DNA from: Hydractinia symbiolongicarpus
Lineage: Eukaryota > Cnidaria > Hydrozoa > Anthoathecata > Hydractiniidae
DNA length: 64,000 nucleotides
NCBI RefSeq assembly: GCF_029227915.1
Contig: NC_079878.1
Location: 20,919,501 to 20,983,500, forward strand
Direction: 5' to 3'
The notes below the pieces were generated by a model. The model made no database searches. It was given only the letters and a program-made list of their open reading frames with translations, and was not told where the DNA came from. Of this stretch, positions 34,701 through 47,622 are shown piece by piece (positions within the stretch are counted from its first letter, which is position 1; every line of letters begins with the position of its first letter). Position numbers and translations under genes: made by a program.

Positions 34701-37700
34701 GAGATTTTCAGATTTGCAAACATGTTAAAGGACGTGGCGTTACTGTCTGTCTACAGTAAGTCGGGCAGCTTACAAGCAGCTGCAGTTATGCAGAATTTAG
34801 CATTGTTACGGCCAGACCTTGTTCTGCCATCTTTGCTTGAAAGGTAGGTTCTTTTAATTTTGTGTCAATCTTTGTTACAGCTTTGTAATTGTTATTGTGT
34901 AGTAGTTAATAGAATTTGAACTACAGTCACAAGAACAAACCTACCAGCTTATCTGAAGGTTGTTCAATATAACCCTCCTTATCTTAACTGATAGCCTATA
35001 CATCCATAAGAACTTCCATCTTGCATTTTTATTTTTTTGAATTGCTTTTTATCAAAATTTTATAATATAGTAGTGGTGCCTTATTATATAAAACACAGGT
35101 AATGTACTGGTTACATTTGAGGGGAAATATTTCCAATGTGTGTATTTATACCATTTTACAGGACTTTTGAAGCATTGGAAACATTGGTAGAACCTCATCA
35201 AGTCACAGCAACACTGACATGTATAACTTCTGTGGCACGCAGTCTAGTTACAGGCGGAGAACATTTTCCTGAAGCACCCACGCATGTCTTGCCATTGTTG
35301 CGCCTTGTCTTGCCTGGTTTGGATCCAAACGATTTTAGAAAAAGCATGTCTTCTTTCACTTTGATATCTGCTATTGTTGGTTTGGTGCCAATGGTTGATT
35401 GTATGCCAGCATTGCATGCTGGGTTGGAAATGACAGAGGTTGAGAAAGAGTTATGTCAAGCATCAGGACAATTTGAAGACTTTATTCTTCAATTTGTTGA
35501 TAGGTACTTTGTTATTTTAATTATTGTTTTTGCAAAGTTGTGAATAGTTTGTTTAGCAATGGGAAATGTAAAATCAAACATGGCAGAGTTGTGACAGTTG
35601 AAGCTGCTCAAGTCTCTTAGAATTTAAAGAGTTTCTTATTAGAATGTGTAAAAATAAAATTATTTACAACTTCCTCCTTTCTTTAAAATTAACTGGTTTT
35701 AAGTTTTAAATTGCATTCACTCAAAAACAGCATTTGTTTTTTCTCTGCACGAAAAAATAGCCCTAAAAGCTCATCAAATCGTTTAAATTTTTGGGGAAAA
35801 TGTCAAAATATTTAATTCTAAATAAAAACCATATAATTCATGTAACTTAAAGCATAAATTTGATGGTCAGGGCGATCATAAAATGCAAAATGGCTGACAT
35901 GAATCAATGAATTTGTTAAGCAACACTAACACTTCATTACAGTATTGTCAACATTGTGTTTTCAGGTGTTTTGTTTTGATCGAAAACAGTAGTGCTACTG
36001 ATATATCTGAGCAAGACAACCTCATGGCTGACAGCATGAATGTTCAAGAGGGAATGATTGGGATGGGGATGGAATCTACCCTGCAAACTGTTTTTATGCA
36101 ATGCTCTCCTCAAATATTCAAGGTATGTTAAAAAAAAGATAAATCATTCGAAAAATTATTGTTAACAACCTATCTACAATATCCTTTCGTTATAGTCCGT
36201 ATTGCATGGTATTTTTCAATTTGTGTCAACCCGCGTTTTGGAAGTAAACTTTGCTGGCAAAATGGTGTCAGACATGTGTCGAGCTGCTTCAAAGTCATTT
36301 CCACAGATCACCTTAAAGAAATTTCTTCCTTTCCTTTGCACAACAATTACAAATTTAGCATCAGGTAAGTGCAAATTTTTGTTGCAGTCAGTGAAATGTG
36401 AAATCTTTGAATATCCATTATTCTCCAGAGAAAAACCCTGAAATATGAATACTTCCAAAAACAGGTTTTTATGGAGCATTGTCTTGTGTAAAAGACTTTT
36501 GTAAATAAATAACTTGCTCATAGTAAATTATAGTAAAAAGTCTAGTTAAAAAATTAAAAATTGGTAGACACCATATTTAATGTTAATGTCATTTTAATCA
36601 CATTCTTTAAGAATGTTCTCAACTTTGATGCCTTGGAGAAATGACATACTATAATTTACACCTCACATAATTGTTGTCTGTTTTTTTGGTTTGATTAAAA
36701 ATGTATTTCATTTAGTGGAAGGTATAGAAAAAGAGGAAAACATCGATGCAGAGTTACTTTGGTACCTGGAAGTGATATCTGAACTTGTCCGATGTGATGG
36801 GAAAGAGTTGCTTCCATATAAAGACTCGTTAAACAAAGTTCTCAACCTAACTTTACACTTAAAATGCAAGAAAGCGTATTCAAGAGCTGGAAAGGTCAGT
36901 GTTCTTCCTTATCCTGTTTTTGTTTAAATTATATTTTAATAATTTCATTTTTTGTATTTAGTTTTTAAAAGCAATCCTTTCATCATGCTCTGAGGTTTAT
37001 AGTTTGGAATGGCACAGTCAACAAATTGGTTTCGAAAAGGATCCCACTCAACATTTCTATATCCGTGATTGGGGTAAACCTGGCGACATAGATGATTTAA
37101 ACATGTCTTGGCATATTCCAAGTTTGGAAGAATTAGAATTTGTAAATGAATTAGTCAAAGAACATTTGTATCCTGAATTAGATATAATAAAAAGCTATAT
37201 TAAAGGAACTGCCACTGTGACAAGGTACATGGTAACAAACCATTTTTAGTCAATTGACTGAATCTGCACGTGCAAATATTTGTGTTGTAGGCACTTTCTA
37301 TTTGATCTGATTATATTGAGGCCTAAATGTGGAGAAAGAATTGGAGATGGCCCATGTATAAGTTTCCTTCTCTCTTTTCTTAACTTTCTGCTAGTGCTAA
37401 AGCATTGCATGCTATACCAATAAAATAAAAGAAAGTTTTGTATTTAAGCAACTTCACGCAGGATTCTTTGTAAAAAGCTTTTTTATGTAAATGTATTTAC
37501 TTTATCAGAGATGAGCTTCACCAACGTCTTCAAATTGTTGCAGTTATAGTATTTGGTAGCGCAAGTACTTTCCCAATATGGGAAGATAAAAAAGTAGAAG
37601 GTCTAGCACCACCTAGTTTGGTAACGAGGGAGCGTACTTATAATGTCACAAGTGTAGAAGCGCTCACATCATTTCAATGTTGTGCCACCAGAAAGGAGAT

Positions 37701-40700
37701 TGTTCTTATTATTCACGATTTGTTTGGTAAGTATTTCAATGTTTCGATGTTTAATTATCACCAAATAACATGTTTGATAATTTTATGACCATATTTATTA
37801 CTGCCTCCGTATTGAATGAGCTGCTGTATTTAGAATTTATGTCAAAAGAAAATGAAGATGACGCTAAAGCATTCCGCATTATTTCTAAAATTTACGATTT
37901 CTTATTGTTACACCATGGTGTGAACTGGAGGGAATTTAATGTCCGATGGAAAAGTTCAATGGCAGTTAAAAAAGCCTTAGCAGATAAGGTAACTTACACT
38001 GGCACACAGTAGATAACACTTTTAAACAATGTGATCTTTTGTTTAGCAGTTATAGCGATTATGATGTTTTTTAGTTGCACAAAAAGAAAAGACATGTTCG
38101 TGCTATTCTTATTGAACGCGTACAACTGCAACACGAAATGAGAGTACTTGATCGTCATTCTGTACCATACACTGAAACAGATAAAATGGTTATCAAAGAC
38201 CTGGTTTTAATGAGCACTAGTGATTACACTGAGGTATTTAAGATGTTCATTTAACCTGTATACTTGTACTACTAATGCTTTTTTTAAAAGAGTTGTTTTT
38301 TAAATTGAAATTTCTTCATACAAATTTAGTTAGCTGAATCAATGTTGATCGTTCTTCTTTGATGCAACTATGGTTCTTCTTTCTGTCCACTCGTTTCGGT
38401 TGTTTGTTGTAAAGTTTCTTAGATAATGGCTGTCTGTTTATGACAGGGCTCTTTAGGCCCCAATAATCGATAATGTTAATGATCGACAAAATATTGATGC
38501 AGAAAATATATATGTCAAATTCTCTGTGAATTTTTTTATGAGTTTACAATACATATCATCAAAAATTATTTGTATTTTAGGTTCGTATCGACTCACAGAA
38601 AGTTCTTTTTGCTTGCCTGGAGATGTTTGATTATTCAGCACGTTCAATACTCCCGCTTCTTCTTGAAAACATTAAACCTGATCCTGATATTTCACATGAA
38701 AAGTTAAAAGGGACTTTGTATATATTACAATATCCAAGATTGTTGTACCTGATAACACATTATTGGGAAGCAATGGTGAAGGCGTGGCCTATGATCGTAA
38801 AAGCTGATCAATCTGAAAAACCTTCAATAGTAAAGCTAGTTAATCAATTGGTTCTTCGGTTGGAATCTAAATATGACACCCTTGGATTTAAACGACAGGT
38901 ATTTTGATATGTACATCATGTTTTTAAACAAATTTAACAATTAAAACAAAAATTGTAATTGATAAATAAAGTAAAAAGACTTAGGGCATAGAATTAAATT
39001 GGTTTTAAATTCCAGTATATATTAGCAATATATGATATCAGGGAGCCAGTATTTTTTTAAGTATTTCTGCAAATATCAGATACTAGTAGTTGATGTGTTA
39101 TGCCCTGTGAATATTTAGGTGACAGCAAAATGTCGAGAGTTGTCAGAAATGATTTTACAAAGTAAATACCCACTGCCTGCTTCATCAATGGAACCAAAAA
39201 ATGAATCATTAATGCCAACTGTTGATTTACTAACACAAGCTGAAGTCAATTTAAAAGAAATGAATAATGAAAACGAAAGGTATATCATTTGCTTTTGTTG
39301 AATTTGTTATTTTTTAAAAAATAAGCATTTCGTCTAACTTTTTGTTTGCTCAGCCAATTTTTTTTGTCACCCCAACATACGTGTTGCGTATTACTTGATC
39401 ATTCTTTTATTTCTTTAGCATATTTCTCAGTAATGTTTGTTTTTTTACAGTGCTTTACATAATATTAAACATAGTTACATTTTGAATTTGATGTTTTTGC
39501 ACCTAATATCATTTTCAGTCTGGATTGGGGTAGGAGTTAAAAACTCTTAGTGTACGAATTTGTTTGTTTGGTTTGTTCATTTTTTCAAGGTTGGCAACGT
39601 GAACAAAAGCATACACTTTGATTTTGTTGTTTTCACACATATACCATTGTTAAAAAACATTGAAGCAGAAGTCTAGATCATGGCACAAGTTAAAAAAAAA
39701 TTGTTTTCAAATGCTTTAAAGAAACTTAAATTTTAACCTAATTTATAGTGTGATTGATCAGTCTTCTTGGTGAACTTAAACAAATTAAGAGTCCTAGAGC
39801 ACAAAGTCTTTAGAACGCTATTGATAGACTGATTTCTTTTTCTTATTTTCTGTTTAGGTTATATCATGTACTGGTCGAGAATTTAGCAAATTTACTGGAA
39901 GACAAGAATATGTAAGGGTAATTAAATTTACTAGTCGTTAGCCCGTGGAAAATCCACGGGTTTGCCCGTTCTTTTTATACCACATTGCATGCTTCTCGCT
40001 ATTGTGCAGCTAAGCTACCATTTTGCGTGACAGAAAGACGTATACGGGTATTATAATATAGACTAGTCGTTAGCCCGTGGAAAATTCATCGTTCGCCCGT
40101 CCTTTTTATACAGCATTGCGTAATTCTTGCTATTGCGCAGCTAAGCTACCATTTTGCGTGACAGACAGACGTATACAGGTATTATAATATAGATGTAAGG
40201 CGTGTTGGCTATGCTTCCACTTTTTTCTCGAAATAATTGTGAATTTCTTGAAAGCTAAAATTTCCTTTTCTGTTAGGCAATGGAGATGTGCAGAAATTTG
40301 TATGAAGCTATTATCTTTGTTACTTACCAACGAAATCAACATGCCATTGAAAGCTGTCCACATTTTTGTAAACTTCTTGGTGCATGACTCGTTGCGCATG
40401 AGAAAGGTAAAAAAAGTGCAGTACTTCTGTAAAAAAGATATGTGGAGGTTAATAAGCCTTGTGATAAATGCAGTGTTTTATCTCTCTCTGCTTCAGTACT
40501 GGCAAATTCCTTGAAGTTTAAAATACAGTTTAACATACTGGACGTATCCTAATGCAATTTTTGTTTTTCTTGCCAATCAAAGGAGATAAATTTGATGCTT
40601 CAACACCCATAGCATTACCAGCTCTATTAATATTTGACCTGCGTAAATTCTTGATATGTCGACTGTCTGTTTTATGTTGATGAATTGATAATGTGTAGCT

Positions 40701-43700
40701 TTTACAAAACCATTATTTTCCTCCTTGCTAACTCTGTTATGTGCTTTTCAATTTTTTTATATCTTGTTAAAGTTTGCTGTGAAGGCAGTGGTGGCTATAC
40801 TACATCAACAGAAACTAAAGCAACCAAAAATCTCTGTTGACTTTTCGAAGTTTGGCTTAGATACAAGCAGTTCAGCCATCTTACAATTGTGTGCAGGCGA
40901 TCGAGAAGATAACAGATGGCTACAATTTCAAGTAAATGCTGCACCAAATTCACAAGAAGAAATGGATAAATTTACATTTGTTGACAAAACCCATTGGGGA
41001 TTTCAGGCATGGCCTTTAGAGTTAAAAACTTATGATGTGAAGCGATTACAACAAATGCATAGAAGAAAAGAAGAACTTAACCCTACAGAATTAGTTATTT
41101 ATGAAGCGTTTTCAAATAGCGAATTTTTAAAAACGTTTTTTAAGTTCTTTTCACTAGAAGTTAACAAAGGACAAGACACGTTTCGCCAGATTCAATTTTT
41201 ACTATACAAAGCTTTATTTCGCAATTATGGTAGTACGTTTTTGGAAGAATTCAAGCTGGTCTTAGTTGAACTTTTAAGTGATGCTGTTGAGAGCAAGCAT
41301 CGTTGTGCGTCTGAAGTTATTGCAGGTGTTATACGTGGTGCTAAGAACTGGAATTATAAAAGTTTAGATTCTTTGTGGAGTTTTTTGTGCCCTCTACTAA
41401 AAGATATATTTAGTACTAAAATTATACCAGAAATGTTACGAGATTGGACTATAGCGTTGATCACTTCTACGGTAAGTAACATTAAGCTTTTAAACACTTT
41501 TTTAGTTTTGTTTTTGTGGCCTTAAACTTGTGCATGAATCATTTGTCTCTGTCTCTATTTTAAAGTTGCGCACAGTAACTTTATATTTTGTCTATGATTG
41601 TAGTGAATTAATATTATTTTACACTCACAAAAACAGCTTCTTTGTCTTAATAATTCAAACAAAACACAACTAATCAGGGTTGATACAACTCCTCAAAACT
41701 CCTCAAATCTTCCCTAAAAGTGGACTTTTAACAATTTTAATATTATAACCATTCTTTTATTTTTCAAAGTGCATAAAAAATTCTACATTTGTACGGCAAT
41801 AATTGTTTCTTCACTTGTGGCATCACCTTTGAAATCTCACAAAATGAAAATGTCCTGGAATGTCCCCATTCTATTCTGTGAAAATAAAGTCACCTTTAAA
41901 AGTTTAAAAATTCTCATCTAATGTCCTCAAATCTCTCAAATCTGCCTCTATAAAAAGAATATCAACCCTGCTCATAAACAACACTATGTTACAGGAAAGC
42001 AGAGATCCAAATCGTTTCCATCAACTCTTCACTGTTCTCATGGATAATCCGATCTGTGGTGCGGGCGGTTCATTGGGTGACACAAGTCGGTTAATGATGT
42101 TACAAAACACTATCGCTCAACAAGAATGGCGTATTGCTGATTTATATCATCAGTTGTTTGAATATCTTAAGCCGCGATTCTCACATCCTTACAAAAATGT
42201 AAGAGATCGAATTGGAAGGTAATTTGCTATTGCATACTTGTCAGGTTGGTCACACCTCCTAAATAAAATCTCCTTAATTTTGATTTCTTATAAAATTGTT
42301 TATGGCGGCATCCTTTTTTGTTTCTACATTTTATGTGACGAAAAATAAGCAGATGACATTCAAAAGAGGCTTGGCAAAATCACTTTTATTTTTAGTGTTT
42401 TCTCCTAAAATTTGACCCAATGCCTTCTAAATTCTCCTAAAAATTTGAAGTTTTAAATCTGTGAGCACTTTGCTTCTTTAAACGTTATTTCTAACAATAT
42501 CACGTGAAGTTTGTCCGTCCGTCACTGTAATCGTTGACGTGTTCTTATTTTAGCGTTCTGTCGTATGTGTTTATGTGCGACATCAAATATGGCTGCCACA
42601 CCCCCACCCTTTCACCTCACATTGGAACTTTTGTTGATTTCGTGATTGAAGATTTAACCGTGCTCAGTACTGACGTTCTTGAAGCAGCAGTGCACAGTCC
42701 ACTAGCATCCAGTGAACTTCAAAATGGTAGCCAAGCTGTGGAAGTTAAAGAAGTTCAGAATGGTGACAAGATGGAAACTGATAGTGAGGATGAAAACAAG
42801 AGGAGAGACAGAGTTGCTAAAACAGGTATGTATGTTGTAATAACCGTTTGTAGTTTTTTTATGTTTATTTGTATATTTATTATCTTCTTTCATTTAGTTT
42901 TGTCTTTCCTTATTAACAACTCATTCACGATGCAACCAATAAACAAAGATATTTACAGATTAATACCTGTGGTACGTACACATACTATTTCGTCATGTTT
43001 TTACCAATGTCATCTCCATCTTTGTTTTACATTGTTAAGGAAAAAGCCTACCCTCCTCATAAATCTCATTATAAACAATCTGTCTGAATTTTCCTTAAAT
43101 AGCTCATCCCACTTGAAGCACGTGAAGATGATCCAGATATCAGTGAAAACTGCAAAAAAGTACGTGCCTCGATTATTTTCGTTTAGAAGGTTTTACAAGG
43201 GTACAATGGAAAATATTGGGGTTATCGAGATTTTTATTGTGTTCGCATGTAGCAGAAATTCCGCTATTTTAGGCTTTTCGACTACTCGCCTCTAAACCGG
43301 TGCCGAGAGATATGGTCAGTATTGCAGTGTCATCAATTATTAAGGTATTATTTTTTTCGTGTCAATTTGGTGAAACATTGATTTGCTGGAAAAAAACTTT
43401 CTCTCGAAATGTTGTTGCTTTTAGGGGTGTGACTGTAAATCGTGGAACGCGAGAAGGACAGCTCTAAACTTTTTGCAGGTATAAACAAAAACCTTTGATG
43501 ATGCTGTGTGTCTATACATTGAGACAAACTTATTTATTCTGTAGCCCATGGATAAATCACAGGTTCTCTAATTCTCTACATGTCAAATTTCGTGTGTTTG
43601 TAGCACATCTATAAAAACGCGCAGTGGTAGAATAGGGGTATTTACTCGGTAGCCCACGGATAAATCAGGAGTTCTCCCGTCCAGTACATTTCATATTTCC

Positions 43701-45696
43701 AAAGACTGTCGCATGGTTATAAAAACGGGCGATGATAAAATACGAGTATTGATGTTAGAGACATTCGCTGTTTCCCTGCATGTCTTTTATTCAATTTCTT
43801 TTCAGGTCATGATTTTTCATAATTTCTTCGTCTTGGATACTGATGAAATCAGAAAAGAAGTTGAAGGAGTTATCACACGGAGATTATTAGACGAACAGTT
43901 GGAGGTAATAACACTTTAAACTATTTTAGTTTCCTTTCTTAACTTGGAGTAAGTCTGCATGTGGACCGCGGATCGAATCCCGCTCACTGCCAGCCAGTAT
44001 GTTAGTGATAAACAAAGTAGTTCGTCTTCAATATGTTCAGCTTGTTGCTGTTTGTTTTCTTTCGTGCCTTTTTTCTTTTTAACCGAACAATTTTCGTTTT
44101 TACACCAATTTGACCGAACGTTATAATTAGATGTTTGAGAAAATTAATATTTTAGTGTTATCATTATGTACAACATTTCTCTTTTCCCACTGTACCAAAT
44201 TTTGTAGAAAACAAAGTATTTTCATATTCGGGCCAATTTTAGCCTTAAACGACGTATTTTATCGACATCGGAACACTCTTTCATATTTAAATGAAAATTT
44301 TGGTAAGATTATATTTTGACGTGATAAAGAAAGAAAAATTCCGTTTGAATAAAAAATCAATACGATGAATCTTTCATATTTTCATGAGGATATAAAAGAG
44401 TTCAATTTTTAATTGGTTAAAAATTTGTCTTTTAAGGTTCGTGAAGTAGCATCAACTTTATTGAGTGGATTAATTCATTTTGGCTACATCAAAGTGAAAG
44501 ATGAACTTCTGGTATGTTTGTTGCTGATCTGTTCTGTTAATTTTCTTTGTTTCGCAAAAACTTTATGTAGTAGACCACATGTATTTTTGTCCCTCACGTT
44601 CAGTAGCTATATATATTCATTTCTCCTACGAAGTCTCTTTCTCTTTGCCGTGAGTCATCAAACATTTTTTTATTGTCTAGAAATCCTTTTCAAAAATGGC
44701 GAAAACAAAGATTAAAAAAGCTCGACATGGTATTGAACTTACAGTGGAAGATTTACAGAAAAGTAAGGTCGTTTGTTTGCATCTACGATAGAGAGTCCGT
44801 GACAAGTTCTTCTGCTATACCTTTACTCTTACATACGACTTTTTTTTGTAACATTGTTATTATGTTCTCTCACGCAGAGGTTTTTTCATGTAGATACCGC
44901 TGCTCTGCATGTCAAACATGGCGGGTTGCTAGGGTTATCTGCGTGTGTACTTGCCTTTCCATACGATGTTCCGTTGTGGATGCCTGAAGTTTTGTTAGAT
45001 GTCGGAAACTACCTGCACGACGCCCCGCAAATCCAGGTATTGTTTTACGCTGCGCTAACCTGCATTCATTTTGTTAACATCAACAATCTCACTTAATTTT
45101 AATTGATTGATTATCAGAAGAACTTTTTCTTGTAGAACTTAATATCGTTTTTTATTTTTACTTCTATTTCCAGCTAATCATAGATCGACAGTTCCTATAT
45201 CTACAAATGCTCTTATTTAACTATCAGGCGCCAAGGGACTTCGCTATCTCCTCATTTGACATAGTTATCTCCTCAAGTAATGGGTTCCCAATTTTGTATT
45301 CATTCTTGACACTGTCAAAGTTTTTGATATTACAGTCCCTAGTTGATTAAATTTGGTAGCAGGAAAAGCATTTTCCCGATGACTTCGATATTTCAGTTAT
45401 ATAATGCTTCACCTATGCGTCCACCGCATTTTAATTGTCTCAAGTTTTGAAAGCTGAATGTGAAATGAAGGAAAAAAAATTACGGTTTATTTCTCTTTTA
45501 AAATAATAATTAACTGAATCGCCGATTGATTTGTGAGAAAGGATGTGGTTTTTATTTCTAGGCAACTGTTAAAAAGACGTTATCAGAGTTCAGACGAACC
45601 CATCATGATAACTGGCAGATGCATCGACAAAAATTCACCGACGACCAGTTATCGGTACTCACTGATTTGTTAATCTCGCCGAGTTATTACGCTTAA
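28716..45696 (+). CDS. PSME4: Proteasome activator complex subunit 4 (PA200)
   Basis: PA200 is a HEAT-repeat cap that opens the 20S proteasome and acts on acetylated histones in the nucleus. Thirty-three exons join in phase: 28716-28897, 28996-29136, 29217-29333, 29622-29666, 29822-29971, 31012-31078, 31160-31234, 34059-34274, 34578-34843, 35162-35503, 35966-36122, 36196-36364, 36716-36894, 36962-37224, 37509-37726, 37834-37988, 38075-38233, 38581-38898, 39119-39279, 39858-39911, 40277-40406, 40773-41471, 41995-42218, 42554-42825, 42898-42971, 43103-43159, 43273-43344, 43425-43478, 43806-43904, 44437-44511, 44681-44767, 44878-45036, 45562-45696. That gives 1,856 residues (human 1,843). Signature blocks: [41 protein letters not shown] and [10 protein letters not shown]. 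The last residues SPSYYA keep the Tyr-Tyr-Ala tail that docks in the 20S alpha-ring pocket. An acidic loop ([12 protein letters not shown]) is in exon 24. Exon 31's donor (GTCGTT) was chosen by phase. Confidence 0.97.
30518..30852. mobile_element. Foldback miniature element with GGGTCATTCC ends, in PSME4 intron 5
   Basis: 335 bp; starts GGGTCATTCC and ends GGAATGACCC. The inverted similarity runs about 110 bases inward (for example ATATGACACTATGG left against CCATAGTGTCATAT right, and CTCAGATTT against AAATCTGAG). No coding capacity. A clear target duplication was not found. Confidence 0.85.
31770..33323 (-). mobile_element. 5'-truncated LINE with intact reverse transcriptase frame, in PSME4 intron 7
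   Basis: One uninterrupted minus-strand frame of about 517 codons, antisense to PSME4. It holds a non-LTR RT domain: the fingers/palm block [59 protein letters not shown] and the catalytic YADD in SYADDNTPY, then a thumb region and a C-terminal CPCRLC motif before the stop. The frame begins abruptly after a stop at about 33324, and no ATG or upstream endonuclease is present, typical of 5' truncation during insertion. The clade (CR1, Jockey or similar) is not determined. Absence of stops implies a recent insertion. Confidence 0.92.
39931..40192. repeat. Two tandem copies of a 132-bp repeat with stem-loop, in PSME4 intron 20
   Basis: Two head-to-tail units, starting at 39931 and 40063, each open with CTAGTCGTTAGCCCGTGG and close with GGTATTATAATATAG. 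In the first unit CCCGTGGA-AAA-TCCACGGG forms a perfect 8-base stem. The units share CAGCTAAGCTACCATTTTGC exactly. Related pieces lie at 43540-43745 and, inverted, at about 52826-52860. Confidence 0.8.
43540..43745. repeat. Diverged pair of TAGCCC(A/G)TGGATAAATC repeats, PSME4 intron 28
   Basis: Two units about 104 bases apart begin GTAGCCCATGGATAAATCAC and GTAGCCCACGGATAAATCAG and later share TATAAAAACG and a GGGTATT-like end. They look like distant relatives of the 132-bp repeat of intron 20. Confidence 0.6.
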
Positions 45697-47622
45697 CAAA
45701 GTCGAGTGTTAACTAGTCTCCCGATAGAGTATGATGACGTCAATTTCGTTAGGATGGTGACATAAATAATGACGCCCTTCTTATTGGGAGATGTAACTTA
45801 GTTTATTATACTTCTAAATTTAATAGGATATTTCATAAAAAGTATATACATAACAGGGTGACCACACCTTGAAATTATTCTCCTAAAAATCTTTAAAATT
45901 TAGCCTACGTCTCTTTCCCTTTTAATTTTTTGCAAAGAAGTTTTTCGATTTACTTTAAATATTATATTATTTTCTTATATATATAGTTTCTTTTCTAAAT
46001 AGTCTTCAAAACAATATACAGTTGACTCCCGGTAGCACTGATAACGCGAACTTTCATTACGTCGAACCATCATCTTAAGTGCATTGAACTTTTCTTAATA
46101 CGTTCTTATAAAATACTTAGGATAAATCGAACAACGTTAATTAACTTTTCCCATTTCTTATACCCCTGAGGCTAATAACTCGAACTTCTTGCTCCAGAAA
46201 ATGGAATCAAAGGCTAGAATGTCAGGTTTGAAATTTATTTAGTTTTTATAACTCTTGACGTAATTACAAATGTTGCCTGCACAGCAAAATTTAATTTACA
46301 AGAAGGAAGTATACCACCTCTATTGCATAGGTTGCACCTTTTCCCAGTAACTGTTGCTCCACCTCTTCAAAAAATCGATTTAACTCGAACTATTTTCCTC
46401 AGTCTATTGGGGTGTCGAGTTACCAGGAGTTTAATGTATACCATTACACAACAAAAATTACCGTTACACAACAAAAATTGATTTTGTTTTTTTGAAAATC
46501 TAACTCCAGCTCTCCTTAAATGCTACTGTTTCTTAAAATTAAAAGTTGTTGTTAATATGCAAAACTCAAGCAGCATTTCAAAATGGCAGAAGTTTTTATT
46601 GTAGCTCATCAGTAAGGTTTCTTAATATATGCAGTGTTATTATTTTCAATATTTTTACACTTGTCACAAAAATTTAGCGAGGTATAGTTATGTTTTAGTT
46701 CTTCTATATTCATATAGCTTTTTTAAGTAAAAATGGAATTAATCATTAATAATCAAGTCATTCATAAGGAGGTGTTCACATGCGTTTGGTCAGACAGTTA
46801 GCCTGGCTTAGTTTGCCAGCCTGGAATCCACACGACGTTTTGCAACCCAGGCTAGAAATTAGGTACATGAAAAGTGTGTATTTTTCAATTAAGTTTTTTA
46901 CATATATTTGCTAATCCTAATACGTAAATTATTATTTTCCACCAAAAGATAAAATTTGTTGATAAAAGTTTATTTTTAATATCTTTGTTATCAATTGTGT
47001 TTTAATCATGCACAAATATGTTTCGTATGGAAAAAATTTAGCCCGCCTTGCCGGGATCTCGGTTGACAAAAAGCGAGATCCCGGTTAGCCAAGCGTGGTC
47101 GCTTCCAATATGATAGGTTGTTGATTTATATGAGAATTGGTTAAGAGAGCCGAGATCACGAGCGAGCAAACCGAACCATTCCGGCTAACCGGGCTCATAT
47201 GAACACCGCCTAAATGTAGTTATCGCATGCCCTTGTGTTGACATTTATCCAAAAACAGAAGGTTTTGTTTGCAAGAACTGCTCTTTAAATGACTACATGA
47301 TATGTGATGAGTTTATTTTAGTATTTTTAATGTTTTTTTTGCTTTTTATTTTAATAGCACTATATCGAATTGTTGGAGATGTGTCGTTTTCGTTTTCCTT
47401 TTCTTTTATCCTTGTTGAGCCATTCTTGGAAGTTTCATTTAAATTCTGTTTAACTGTTTTTTTCTGATTGACTCTTTTATTAGTCTTCTCAAGTACTAAG
47501 TTTTTTGCAAACAAATCTGGATTTTTTATTTAGAGTTTTTAGGAAAAGTAAAAAATGTTTTGTTGCGTGACTGATAATGAACTATTATTTTTTATTTTCC
47601 AGATATAAAAAAATAAATCAAT
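45697..47622. other. Intergenic between PSME4 and LRRC47
   Basis: PSME4 3' UTR, LRRC47 upstream sequence and one miniature TIR element. No further gene is seen, and no canonical AATAAA could be tied with confidence to the PSME4 stop. Confidence 0.4.
46767..47212. mobile_element. Miniature TIR element with GGTGTTCACATG ends
   Basis: About 446 bp. The left end AGGAGGTGTTCACATG mirrors the right end CATATGAACACCGCCT. Inside are further short inverted repeats: GCCTGGCTTAGTTTGCCAGC near the left, and GGGATCTCGG / GCGAGATCCCGG near 47052-47092. No open frame of interest. It has the build of a non-autonomous DNA transposon. Confidence 0.75.

Noticed and set aside
43965-43990. Box B-like GGATCGAATCCCGC, possible tRNA gene
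   Set aside because: No acceptor stem, anticodon arm or box A at the right distance. At most a SINE remnant.
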